Assembly (NCBI RefSeq): GCF_002025255.2
Contig: NZ_CP054587.1
Span: 1,674,001 to 1,738,000, forward strand
Source: Halolamina sp. CBA1230
GTDB lineage: Archaea; Halobacteriota; Halobacteria; Halobacteriales; Haloferacaceae
Direction: 5' to 3'
Length of the DNA stretch: 64,000 bases
How positions within the stretch are numbered: position 1 is the first letter of the stretch; each line of letters starts with the position of its first letter. Under the pieces are notes generated by a model, which was not told the DNA's origin, made no database searches, and saw only the letters and a list, made by a program, of their open reading frames with translations. A program made the position numbers and the translations under genes. Shown in pieces: positions 52,501 through 60,428 of the stretch.

Positions 52501-54227
52501 GGTTGATCGGAGAATCTCGTTGCGGGGCTGAGCATCGCCAGGAGGCGGCGGCCCGCGTAGAGCGCGACGACGAACGGGAGCAACTGCCAGCCGAGCGCGA
52601 CGAGCAGTGCGAACCAGCCGGCCACCGTGGTCAGTGGGTGCCAGCGAACGGTCGCCGTGTCGTCGACGTAGGCCGAGCGCTGCTCCACCCACGACCCGGG
52701 GTGGTACCGCGCCGTGTAGATCCCGGGCTGATCGAGTGTCACGATCGCGACGCCTGAGGCGTTCGTCTCGACGCGCTCGCCGGCGATCGCGATGTAGCCG
52801 GTACGCGCCGGGCCAACCCCGGGTCGCGGCCCCGCATCGTCGTCGAGCACGATCGGGGCGCCGGAGTACGCACTCCGCAGCCGCAGTCGGACTGTCGTCG
52901 CCGATCGCGTCTGGTTGCCGACAGTCGCCGTCAGATTGCTTCGGAACAGGGGGCGCTCGAACCCGCTGTCGGGTTCCGTGATCGAGGCGTTCACGCCCCG
53001 GACGATCCCGGCGACGCGGGTAGTGTCGGGGGCGACGTCACCGGCGCGAACGGCGACGCCGTGGCTCGCCGTGTAGGAGCCGTTCACGACGTCGACGTTG
53101 ATGTTCTCCCCTAACCGGGGCGCTCGGGTCGCGTTCGTCACCTGCCACGTGTCGAGGATCTCCGGCCCGTCGCGGACCGGTTCGGCCCGCGGCCCGATCC
53201 GCGAGGGGTAGGCGTGGACCGAGACGGGGATCGCGTCCGAGGTGATCGGTTCCTGTGCAGTGCCGTTTCGCCGAACGAGTCGGTCCCACCCGGTGTCGCG
53301 AGCAGTGTAGAACCGCCAGACACCACGAACCCGTTGTGAGCCGTCGTCGGTCAGGGTGTACCCCTGCCACGGCTGGCTCTGGAAGACGGCGACGCCAGTG
53401 TCGCCGCCTGGGTAGTCCGCGTAGTAGACCGTGGCCTCGGGATCGTACACGTCGACGGTGAGCGAGTCCGCCACAGTGAGTGTCTCCGTGCGCACCGTGG
53501 TGTTGACGCTCGTCGAGTTGGGACCCCGCCTGACGGCGCGGAGCCGAACCTGGATGTCGGCCTCAAGGGTCAGCGTCATCTCGCCGTGGGCGTCGAGTGC
53601 GTACGCCAGTGCTGGCGTGTGCGTCCCGTCACGGGTGACGAGCGGCTCGCCATCACGCAACAGGCGAACTGACTCGATCTCGTGCTGTTGGAGTGTCCAC
53701 TCGGTCGTCCGGTTCCCGCTCGGGCTCCTGCCCGGCACCCGCACGCGGTAGTCGACGAACCCGCGGAGCGTCCCGTTCGGCGCCACGTAGTGGGTGGTCT
53801 CGTTCGGGGCGGCGTGGACGCGCGTCGACGGCTGGACGGCGAAGACCGTGGCGTGGGCGTCGTCGATGAAGACACCACTCTCGAACGTGGCGTTCCGCGG
53901 CGCGACCGACGTGCCCGCCCCGCCAGCCTCGAGATCGGCGAAGTCGTTCCGCGTCCATGTCGACGCCGTCGCCGGTGGCCGAGTGAACGTGATGTCGGTC
54001 CCGTTCGCGAGCTGCTGCATCGCGGTCCGCGACTCGCCGTAGCGACGGCGATACTCGGTCTGGGACATGTAGTCATCGTCGTCACGTGACCACAGCGTCG
54101 CGGACTCGTTCTCGGTGAGGCCGTTGGCCTCCGTCCCCGGCGCTGGGGGGTTCGCGGTCCCGACAGCCGTGACTCCGGCGGCAAGGCAGAGCACGGCGGT
54201 GACCACAACGGGGACGCGTGCCGGCAT
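52497..54227 (-). CDS. Large surface protein of the conjugation-type operon
   Basis: A 576-residue protein. The signal peptide (MPARVPVVVTAVLCLAAGV) is followed by about 500 extracellular residues rich in beta strands and N-x-S/T sequons, then two carboxy-terminal membrane segments (about 525-545 and 548-565). Start 54227 was chosen for the signal peptide. No named family is recognised. The fixed position in a coupled operon suggests an adhesin or an outer channel part that contacts a mating partner. Confidence 0.72.
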   Translation of the reverse strand: MPARVPVVVTAVLCLAAGVTAVGTANPPAPGTEANGLTENESATLWSRDDDDYMSQTEYRRRYGESRTAMQQLANGTDITFTRPPATASTWTRNDFADLEAGGAGTSVAPRNATFESGVFIDDAHATVFAVQPSTRVHAAPNETTHYVAPNGTLRGFVDYRVRVPGRSPSGNRTTEWTLQQHEIESVRLLRDGEPLVTRDGTHTPALAYALDAHGEMTLTLEADIQVRLRAVRRGPNSTSVNTTVRTETLTVADSLTVDVYDPEATVYYADYPGGDTGVAVFQSQPWQGYTLTDDGSQRVRGVWRFYTARDTGWDRLVRRNGTAQEPITSDAIPVSVHAYPSRIGPRAEPVRDGPEILDTWQVTNATRAPRLGENINVDVVNGSYTASHGVAVRAGDVAPDTTRVAGIVRGVNASITEPDSGFERPLFRSNLTATVGNQTRSATTVRLRLRSAYSGAPIVLDDDAGPRPGVGPARTGYIAIAGERVETNASGVAIVTLDQPGIYTARYHPGSWVEQRSAYVDDTATVRWHPLTTVAGWFALLVALGWQLLPFVVALYAGRRLLAMLSPATRFSDQP

Positions 54228-54241
54228 GGAGCGGTCGGTGG

Positions 54242-54658
54242 CTACCAGGGGACGAGATTGACGCACTCAGCCAGCGGGAGGCGCATCATCGACCCGGCGA
54301 CGGTGTATAGCGGCCCGAGGACGACGAGGACGACCGCGGACTTCATCGCCGAGCGCTTGTGGCGTTTGAAGCGCTCCTTCTGCTCGCGGTCGATAGTGAA
54401 CATCTCGAGCAGGGAGTCGGCCTGCCACACCACGACGAGGCCGATGATCCCCAGCGCCGTCGTCAACTGGAAGAACCCCTCGATCATGCTGGGGAGGTTG
54501 TCCGCGCTACAGACGGCGTTCTCCTGGGCAGCGACGGGGTCGACGACGACGACGCTGAGCAGGACGACGATGAGGGCCGCCTGCTGCAGGCGTCGGTGGA
54601 TCGGCGACGACTCATCGTTTGCCGGGACAGCGTGATCGGGAGCAGTGTGCTGGCTCAT
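54242..54658 (-). CDS. Small membrane protein, VirB2/TrbC pilin-like
   Basis: A 138-residue protein. A hydrophobic stretch ending VVDPVAAQE (about 30-46) looks like a cleavable signal; two further membrane segments (about 65-80 and 108-128) enclose a short charged loop (REQKERFKRHKRS). This signal-plus-two-helix layout is that of VirB2/TrbC-type pilin subunits, though a Cys near each end (52 and 132) is unusual. ATG 54658 is used; a GTG at 54667 would overlap the upstream gene by 4 bases. Confidence 0.6.
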   Translation of the reverse strand: MSQHTAPDHAVPANDESSPIHRRLQQAALIVVLLSVVVVDPVAAQENAVCSADNLPSMIEGFFQLTTALGIIGLVVVWQADSLLEMFTIDREQKERFKRHKRSAMKSAVVLVVLGPLYTVAGSMMRLPLAECVNLVPW

Positions 54659-54663
54659 CGTGA

Positions 54664-54942
54664 TCACTCCGTCGTGGTGTCGGCCGTCGGTGACTGGCGC
54701 TCCTGGTCGGCGACGAGTGCTTCCAGATCCGCGAACCGGTTGGTTTCCGTCGCGATCTCGTCCAGCGTGTACCCTTGCTCCTGGGCCCGCTCCAGGAGGT
54801 CGCGGAGTTCGTCACTGTCGACACCGCGAACGGCCATCTCCTCGCGGAGCGCACGCCGATAGAGGGCCGAGGCGTTGATGTGGTCGTGCCACTGGAGGTA
54901 CAGTTCATCGATCGGCTCGATGGTGACTGAGCGGGTGATCAT
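54664..54942 (-). CDS. Small acidic protein, first gene of the conjugation-type operon
   Basis: A 92-residue soluble helical protein starting MITRSVTIEPIDELYLQWHD. The amino end resembles a ribbon-helix-helix-like strand and helix (ASALYRRALREEMAV), the rest is a charged helix. It could be the operon's own regulator. The downstream start lies 5 bases after its stop. No family name is known to me. Confidence 0.62.
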   Translation of the reverse strand: MITRSVTIEPIDELYLQWHDHINASALYRRALREEMAVRGVDSDELRDLLERAQEQGYTLDEIATETNRFADLEALVADQERQSPTADTTTE

Positions 54943-55189
54943 GCGTGTGGCGGGGGGGTATGTGTTGGTTGGGTATCGGTACGCGGTAACAATATACATA
55001 GTTAGAACTTATTCCTTTTGTCAGAACAGAAAACCAATACATAGATAGCGAGAATCGATAGCTGAGAAAATCATACGGTATGCATGGGCCACGACGCCGA
55101 TTCCGTGGTAGCTGTCCGGGTGCTGCTGTCCGACCGAGACGACACGGACCCGCTGGAGCATGGCGCAGTTGGGGAGCACCGGAGTGTTT

Positions 55190-55213
55190 GTATACATTGA
55201 GTATAATGTATAC
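55190..55213. promoter_or_regulatory. Palindromic promoter of the UPF0175/DUF3368 pair
   Basis: GTATACATT-gagtat-AATGTATAC, a perfect 9-base inverted repeat that ends 3 bases before the antitoxin ATG and contains TATA-like sequence. The position points to autoregulation by the antitoxin. A degenerate copy sits before the gene stump at 46001. Confidence 0.7.
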
Positions 55214-55216
55214 ACT

Positions 55217-55507
55217 ATGGGAACGATCTCGGCGCGGGTCCCCGATGAACTGGAAGCGGAGCTCGAGGCATATCTCGAGGACGAGAACCTGGATCGGAGT
55301 ACGGCCGTTCGAAAGCTCCTCTCCGAGGGACTTGAGGAGTGGCGTCGCGAGCAGGCACTTGAGCAACTCGCGGCGGGGTCGATCACGTTCAGCAAGGCGG
55401 CTGAGCTGGCCGGGATGTCCGTCTGGGACTTCGCCCAGCTCGCAAAGGAACGCGACATCAGCTGGGTCGACGACGACCACGTCGACGCGGATCTCGAGGC
55501 ACTGTGA
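55217..55507 (+). CDS. UPF0175-family antitoxin
   Basis: A 96-residue protein. MGTISARVPDELEAELEAYLEDENLDRSTAVRKLL is a ribbon-helix-helix DNA-binding fold; the second half (AAGSITFSKAAELAGMSVWDFAQLAKERDI) is the UPF0175 HTH-like domain. It is followed with no gap by the DUF3368 PIN-like toxin, the standard partner. It likely represses its own promoter at 55190-55213. Confidence 0.88.
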   Translation: MGTISARVPDELEAELEAYLEDENLDRSTAVRKLLSEGLEEWRREQALEQLAAGSITFSKAAELAGMSVWDFAQLAKERDISWVDDDHVDADLEAL

Positions 55508-56020
55508 ATGTGGGTGTTCGACGCGACGCCGCTCATCTATCTCGCGAAAGTTGACCGACTCGCACTCGTCCACCACCTCGACGCGTCGTGTGTGATCCCC
55601 GAGCGCGTCTACGATGAAGTGGTCGCGACCGGCCTCGAAGAGGGGTATCCAGACGCTCGCCGAATCGAACGGGCCGTCGACGCTGACCGGTTCGACGTCG
55701 TCGCGGTTGACGCTTCGCCACTCATGGCTCGAATTCGGGAAAATCCCAGCCTTAGTGACGCTGACGCTGCTGTCCTGGCCTACGCCGACACGCATGACGG
55801 GGTGGCCGTGATGGACGAGACGTACGGGCGGGACGTTGCTGCCGCTGAAGGCGTTACGACCAGGGGCACAGCATTCCTGATTCTGAAACTCACAAAGCAG
55901 GGGGTGATTAGCGGTGACGACGCACGAACGATCATCGACGGGATGATCGACAACGGATGGTACTGCGCGCCCGACGTCTACACGAAGATCATTCAAAAGC
56001 TCGACTCGTTCGAAACCTGA
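55508..56020 (+). CDS. DUF3368 PIN-like toxin
   Basis: A 170-residue PIN-superfamily protein: MWVFDATPLIYLAKVDRL gives the first Asp, YDEVVATG the Glu (about 36), LSDADAAVLAYA the middle acidic cluster (about 82) and VAVMDETYGRDVA (about 100) the last. The tail LKLTKQGVISGDDA is typical of DUF3368. It starts at the base after the antitoxin stop codon. Presumed ribonuclease. Confidence 0.87.
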   Translation: MWVFDATPLIYLAKVDRLALVHHLDASCVIPERVYDEVVATGLEEGYPDARRIERAVDADRFDVVAVDASPLMARIRENPSLSDADAAVLAYADTHDGVAVMDETYGRDVAAAEGVTTRGTAFLILKLTKQGVISGDDARTIIDGMIDNGWYCAPDVYTKIIQKLDSFET

Positions 56021-56117
56021 CCGGTGCGAAAAAGTTGACGAGAGGGTGGCAGACTATGGCGAGTGACGCCTCTCTCCAGATCCGCAGGGGAAAGCTACCT
56101 AGTCACTCAAAAAAGAT

Positions 56118-56158
56118 TTAACCAACAATCCAAGGGACGTCGCACAGGTGTTGGTTAA
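56118..56158. repeat. Spaced inverted repeat, copy 2
   Basis: TTAACCAACA (56118-56127), 21 bases, TGTTGGTTAA (56149-56158), followed by GATT as in copy 1 at 45747-45787. The spacers differ in sequence but both contain GGGACGT. It lies between the 3' ends of the DUF3368 and ArdC genes, so it is not an ordinary promoter element. Confidence 0.7.
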
Positions 56159-56168
56159 GATTCGGTTG

Positions 56169-57098
56169 TTAGGTTCCCTCCAGCGCGCCGATCAGCGCTT
56201 CGGCCGTCCGACTAATCCGCCCGAGCCGGTCGCGAACGACTTCGGGATCGTCCGACTCCCACGCAGCGAGGTAGAACGCCGACCCGCTCGTGTCGAGTCC
56301 GCAGTAGCGCCCGACGACGTACGCGACCGCCTCAGCCTCGACTTCCCGCTTGGATCGTTCGGTGTCGTCATCGACGTCGCCGTGGAGCAGAGCATGCGCG
56401 TACTCGTGGATCAGTGTCCGCGCGAGGTCGGCCTCGTTCGCCCGATCACGAACCTCGACGCGCGGCTGGCCGTCGATGAGGCTCAGTTGCTGACAGATGC
56501 CCTTCGCCTCGCCGTGGGGCCAGTCGTCGTCGGGAACGATCCGCACCGTCACGCCGAGTTCATCAGCGGCGGCTGTCAGCTGGTCGACGAGGTCGCCGGC
56601 GTCCCCGGTCGCTGCTGTGTCGAGGTCGGGAAGTGGTTCACCCTCGGTCTGGGAGACGTCGAACACCGGCGCGGGCTGGAACCCGACCAGGCCCTCGGAC
56701 CATTCTTCGGGGGGCGTTTCGTCGTACTCACAGCCACTGTCCTCGTGGTAGCCCGGCGAGTTCTCGCACTCCGGGCACTGCCTGGCGATGATCGGCGCCC
56801 AGATCCAGATGGCCGACTCACCCTCCTTGACGTGGCGGTCGAACTCCTCCTGCCACGTCCGGTAGCCGGCGACCTTCGTCGCCTCGGGACACTGCCGCTT
56901 GATGAGGAGCGTGTTGCGGGAGGAGTAGTCGTGGAACCGACTCTGGACGTCGAGCCACTCTTGGAACTCCGCGCTGGCCTGCGCGTCGTCAACGCCGGCG
57001 ACGAGGTCGTCGATCCACTGTTCGATCGTGCTGTGCATTTCGTCGTGCCGTGTGTCGGCCTCGTCGAAGGAGACCGACGCGTCGCTGGTCGTGGACAT
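56169..57098 (-). CDS. ArdC-like ssDNA-binding protein fused to a zinc metallopeptidase
   Basis: A 309-residue protein. The amino half (about 20-105) matches ArdC/DUF1738 ssDNA-binding domains (RFHDYSSRNTLLI, ATKVAGYRTWQEEF, GESAIWIWAP). A small Cys insertion follows (RQCPEC...GCEY, about 107-125). The carboxy half has the metallopeptidase motif LIHEYAHALLH (about 228) and a second acidic site (EVEAEAVAYVV). ArdC proteins protect incoming plasmid DNA from restriction in some conjugative elements. Start 57098 (MSTTSD) is used. Confidence 0.83.
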   Translation of the reverse strand: MSTTSDASVSFDEADTRHDEMHSTIEQWIDDLVAGVDDAQASAEFQEWLDVQSRFHDYSSRNTLLIKRQCPEATKVAGYRTWQEEFDRHVKEGESAIWIWAPIIARQCPECENSPGYHEDSGCEYDETPPEEWSEGLVGFQPAPVFDVSQTEGEPLPDLDTAATGDAGDLVDQLTAAADELGVTVRIVPDDDWPHGEAKGICQQLSLIDGQPRVEVRDRANEADLARTLIHEYAHALLHGDVDDDTERSKREVEAEAVAYVVGRYCGLDTSGSAFYLAAWESDDPEVVRDRLGRISRTAEALIGALEGT

Positions 57099-57288
57099 CG
57101 TGTTCACCGAATCACGTTCACGGCGTGCCCGTCGATGCAGGACGCGCCGCACCCCTCAGGGGCGACGAAAAACTGCCGTCGCGCTCCCGCGTCCGGCCCG
57201 CCTGTCAGTGGCGTTGGCCAGCCAGCATTCCCCGCACTACGGACTGCCGGCTACGCCTGTTCGCCGCTTCGGCCGAACTTTCATCCTG

Positions 57289-57370
57289 TTCGGCTATTCA
57301 GCCGAACTTTATTCCGGCCGCAACCTTGATCATGGTTCGCTATAAACACCGAACTCAGTTGCAGTTCGGT
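57289..57370. promoter_or_regulatory. SatD promoter with two palindromic operators
   Basis: TTCGGCT-attc-AGCCGAA at 57289-57306, and ACCGAACT-cagttgc-AGTTCGGT at 57348-57370, flank a TATAAA box at 57341-57346. The shared half-site CCGAA also occurs just upstream (GGCCGAACTTT, 57271). The repeats suggest strong autoregulation by the SatD protein, which ends in an HTH. Confidence 0.7.
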
Positions 57371-57385
57371 AATAACGGCGAACAC

Positions 57386-58051
57386 ATGACCGAGAACTGG
57401 CCCGACGCCGAGTTCGTGGCGGTCATCGGCGACATCCGCGGGTCCCGAGAGCTGTCGGATCGCAGCGAGGCCCAGCAGGAGTTCAAGCAGGTTGTCACCA
57501 CCCTCAACGAAGACATCCCGGACAGCGTGATCGCCTCGCAGTTCACCGTGACGACGGGTGACGAGTTCCAAGTGCTCCTGACCGATGCGGCCGCTGCCGT
57601 CGACGCGGTGGTCGCGGCCAGCGATCAGTTCCACCCGGCACGACTCCGGTTCGGTATCGGTCGGGGTGAGTTGGCTACCCAACTCAACCCGGCCCAGGCG
57701 ATCGGGATGGACGGCCCGTGCTTTCACCGTGCTCGAGAAGCCATCGACGCGGCCGAAGCAGCCGGGGCGTGGGTCCGCGTCGCCGGCTGGGGGAGCCCCA
57801 TCGACGGCCACGTCAACGCCATGTTCGATCTAGTGCAGTGCGTTCGGGAGGACTGGACGGAGCGGCAGGCCCAGTTCGCACGCGCCCTCAAAGCGGAGGG
57901 AACCCAGAACGGCGTCGCGGACCGCTACGACGTCGCGAAGTCCACCGTCAGCGAATCGCTCAGTGCCGGGCACGTCCAGGCGGTACGGGCTGCCGAGGCC
58001 TCGCTCGGCGAGCTGTTAGCGGCCAGCCGGAGCAACGGAGGGTCCCGATGA
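57386..58051 (+). CDS. SatD-family protein
   Basis: A 221-residue protein. The start AEFVAVIGDIRGSRELSDR and the FTVTTGDEFQVLL segment (about 53) are the SatD signature, a fold related to nucleotide-cyclase/GGDEF-type domains. The carboxy end holds an HTH (NGVADRYDVAKSTVSESLSAGHV, about 175-200). It overlaps the DUF3307 gene by 4 bases; the pair is conserved in bacteria and archaea but its biochemical role is unclear. Start 57386 lies 45 bases after the TATAAA box. Confidence 0.85.
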   Translation: MTENWPDAEFVAVIGDIRGSRELSDRSEAQQEFKQVVTTLNEDIPDSVIASQFTVTTGDEFQVLLTDAAAAVDAVVAASDQFHPARLRFGIGRGELATQLNPAQAIGMDGPCFHRAREAIDAAEAAGAWVRVAGWGSPIDGHVNAMFDLVQCVREDWTERQAQFARALKAEGTQNGVADRYDVAKSTVSESLSAGHVQAVRAAEASLGELLAASRSNGGSR

Positions 58052-58806
58052 GTGGGTGGTTGACGGGGCTCGGTCCGGCCGGAACTGCCCTCGCGCTCCT
58101 CCTGTTCGGGCACGTTCTCGGCGACTTCGCCTTCCAGACGGACGACCTCGCGGCGGCCAAACACCGAATCGGGCCGCTACTCACCCACGGCAGTATCGTC
58201 GTCGTCGTCCACGCCGTCGTCTTCCTCCCATTGTTGACGGTCCAGACTGCGCCCACCGTAGTCGTGATCGGCGTCGTGCACGTCTTGATCGACGCCGTCT
58301 CGGCACGGCTTCGCCAGCGAACGGGTAGGTCAGTGCAGCTGTTCCTCGGTGACCAGCTGGCGCACTTGCTGGTCATCCTCGGCGGATGGGGGGTGGTCGA
58401 CCCAGCCACGTGGGCGCTCACGCCGGTCGTGGCCGGTCTCGGTGGGGTGGAGCAACTCCCCTGGGCCGCAGTGACCACCGGGGCGGTGTACCTCGCGGCG
58501 TTCGTGTTCGCACACGACGGCGGGAACGCCATCGTCCGGGGAGTGCTCCCGGATCCGGATCCGGCGCCGGAGAGTGAGGACGATCTGGAGGCAGGGTCGC
58601 TCATCGGGAGCCTCGAGCGGTGGATCATCCTCTTCCTCGGCGTGGCTGGCCTGTGGGGGTCGGTCGGGCTCGTCGTGGCGGCGAAGTCGATCGCCCGGTT
58701 CGAAGAACTCAAGCAGCAGGCGTTCGCGGAGTACTTCCTCGTCGGGACGCTCACCAGCGTGCTCGTGGCGATCGCGTTGGCCGGAGCCGTGTCGGCTCTC
58801 GTGTGA
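58048..58806 (+). CDS. DUF3307 membrane protein
   Basis: A 252-residue polytopic protein. The opening LLFGHVLGDFAFQTDDLAAAK with the H-x-x-x-D-F-x-x-Q pattern is diagnostic for DUF3307, and HVLIDAVSARLRQR and FLGDQLAHLLVI follow as usual. About six membrane segments. The ATG overlaps the stop of satD (ATGA), so it is co-expressed with it. Confidence 0.87.
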   Translation: MSGWLTGLGPAGTALALLLFGHVLGDFAFQTDDLAAAKHRIGPLLTHGSIVVVVHAVVFLPLLTVQTAPTVVVIGVVHVLIDAVSARLRQRTGRSVQLFLGDQLAHLLVILGGWGVVDPATWALTPVVAGLGGVEQLPWAAVTTGAVYLAAFVFAHDGGNAIVRGVLPDPDPAPESEDDLEAGSLIGSLERWIILFLGVAGLWGSVGLVVAAKSIARFEELKQQAFAEYFLVGTLTSVLVAIALAGAVSALV

Positions 58807-58949
58807 ATCGATCCCCACCATCGTGGGGGTTCCCTGTGGGGCCGGGTGATCCCCACGAGGGCATCGCCGCTCCACTCACGACCCCGAACTTCCAGCGTTG
58901 CCGACAGTGCCAGCCGTACCGTCCCCTGCACGGGGGGTTACAGCAGTAG

Positions 58950-58990
58950 CGAGGCGAAAGCTCACGGCTTTAGCCGTTGGAGGATGTCAG
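58950..58990 (+). mobile_element. Solo IS200/IS605 right end
   Basis: GCGAAAGCTCACGGC-ttta-GCCGT and then TGGAGGATGTCA: the hairpin and terminal GATGTCA match the ends of the element at 42035-43490. About 140 bases of gene-free sequence precede it. No transposase gene is attached. Confidence 0.6.
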
Positions 58991-59075
58991 GGCGAGTCCG
59001 GCCTTTGAGATCATCTGTGTAAACTCTGACACCTGGTCGTATAAATACGTTTCTTGATTTCAGTTGACGCCATCG

Positions 59076-59447
59076 CTATTCGTCGGGGAGCCACCGCTCG
59101 ATCTCGCCAGTCGTGAGTGTCCATGTCCCATCCGGCCCCGTACATTCGAGTTGACTTACGACCTCGCGCTTGAACGCTTGGTAATGCGTGCGAGCGACCT
59201 CCGGATCGTCGGTGTAGTCAAGCAGGATCGCGAGAGCGAGTTGGGCGGGGCCACTCCCACCGTACCCCCACTCGAAGCCCGAGGGGCTGTGGCTCACGAC
59301 GTCGAGACTACGGCTCGGCGTGAGTTCCTGCTTCCCGGGGTACGTCCGCACGCGGACGCCGCCCCGAACGCGCGTCCCGACGTACCGAACTTCGATCGTC
59401 TCGGTCGTCGACTGTGCCGTCGTGGGATCGTCGATCGTTCCACTCAT
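59076..59447 (-). CDS. DUF6166-type protein
   Basis: A 123-residue protein. VRYVGTRVRGGVRVRTYPGK, SLDVVSHSPSGFEWGYGGSGPAQLALAILLDYT is the conserved DUF6166 pattern known from plasmids and phages of many prokaryotes; the function is unknown. It continues HYQAFKREVVSQLE and ends WTLTTGEIERWL. Start 59447 (MSGTIDD) is preferred over one nine codons upstream. It is part of a minus-strand gene group (60256 to 59076) typical of haloarchaeal plasmids. Confidence 0.8.
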   Translation of the reverse strand: MSGTIDDPTTAQSTTETIEVRYVGTRVRGGVRVRTYPGKQELTPSRSLDVVSHSPSGFEWGYGGSGPAQLALAILLDYTDDPEVARTHYQAFKREVVSQLECTGPDGTWTLTTGEIERWLPDE

Positions 59448-59501
59448 CGATATCTCGGGAGGCAACTCGCGCACTCCCGCACCCCTTGCTGGGGGTGAAA
59501 A

Positions 59502-59834
59502 TCACCGCCCGCAGTCGTTCACGGCCTGCATCGCCATCGCGATCTCGAGGATCTTCGGGCGGATCGCGACGGCGACGCGATGCTTGCACGGGCTGTCGTC
59601 CCGCTCGTCGGCGGGACACGTACAGCTAACCGGGAGGCCGTCGACGACCGAGACACGGTACTCGTGCTTGGCCGGATCGAGGTGGCTCTCGTTGCGAACC
59701 CGGACGTCGCCGGCCTGGAGCGAGAACGCGAAGGCTTCGTACTGCGCCCGTTTGCGCACACGATTCGACGGGTCGAGTTCAGCGAATGGTGGGTGCTCCA
59801 TCCTGCGTACTAGCGGGGTGCTGGTTTCGACCAT
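59502..59834 (-). CDS. SWIM zinc-finger protein
   Basis: A 110-residue protein from ATG 59834 (or 99 from ATG 59801). After PSNRVRKRAQYEAFAFSL comes the SWIM pattern: VSCTC...CKHRVAVAI, a Cys-x-Cys and Cys-x-His zinc site used for DNA or protein binding. Similar short SWIM proteins are widespread on haloarchaeal plasmids and viruses. It follows the zinc-ribbon gene 59861 closely. Confidence 0.83.
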   Translation of the reverse strand: MVETSTPLVRRMEHPPFAELDPSNRVRKRAQYEAFAFSLQAGDVRVRNESHLDPAKHEYRVSVVDGLPVSCTCPADERDDSPCKHRVAVAIRPKILEIAMAMQAVNDCGR

Positions 59835-59860
59835 CTTGGCGAGGCTGCGAAGCGGGACCG

Positions 59861-60256
59861 CTACGCCAGGTGGGCAACCGCCTCCGGCTCGTCGACGTCG
59901 TCGAACTCGCCACGCTCGACCGGCTCCCAGTCCTCTCCCGGCGCTGGACTCCACCAATCCACCTCGTAGGCGCCGGGCGCCCCGAGGATCTTCGCTCGCG
60001 CTGCGCCGTCAGGGAGGTCGCGACGGAGTTTCTCGTCGACGTGGAGGTTCCACGTCGTGTCGGTGGTGAAGCGCGCGATCGCGGCGTCTTCGTGGCCGCG
60101 TGTCTCCAGTGGCTCCTGCAGTTCGACCTGTGTGTTGCAGTGCTTGCAGAACACCCCCTCGAAGGGGATGTGGCTGAACACCTCGTGTCCGCAGACCGGA
60201 CACCAGAGGAACTCGAACAATGCCTCACTATGACGGTCAAGTACTTCCACGCTCAT
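59861..60256 (-). CDS. Zinc-ribbon protein of plasmid type
   Basis: A 131-residue protein. The amino part EFLWCPVCGHEVFSHIPFEG...CKHCNTQVEL forms a four-Cys zinc ribbon (about 19-43). The carboxy part is acidic with a conserved-looking ARFTTDTTWNLHVDEKLRRDLP and WWSPAPGEDWEP. I associate it with a haloarchaeal plasmid family (DUF7567, from memory). It is the first gene of the group running to 59076. Confidence 0.72.
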   Translation of the reverse strand: MSVEVLDRHSEALFEFLWCPVCGHEVFSHIPFEGVFCKHCNTQVELQEPLETRGHEDAAIARFTTDTTWNLHVDEKLRRDLPDGAARAKILGAPGAYEVDWWSPAPGEDWEPVERGEFDDVDEPEAVAHLA

Positions 60257-60428
60257 CGGTGAATCAGGCCCGATCAGTCCGGGCCACTCCCTCGTGCCCG
60301 GCCGAAAAACAGTGCGCTGCGCGGGCTTCCTCCGCGCTGTCTCCCGCCTGGTCGTGGTTCATGAACTAGGACATGCGAACATCTTTTACTCCATGAGCAA
60401 GTAGACAGGAGTAGCAACTGGGGTCCCT

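Noticed and set aside
45747-56158. Calling the spaced inverted repeats attL/attR of an integrated plasmid
   Set aside because: No integrase gene, no tRNA and no empty site is visible in the window, so only a repeat is claimed.
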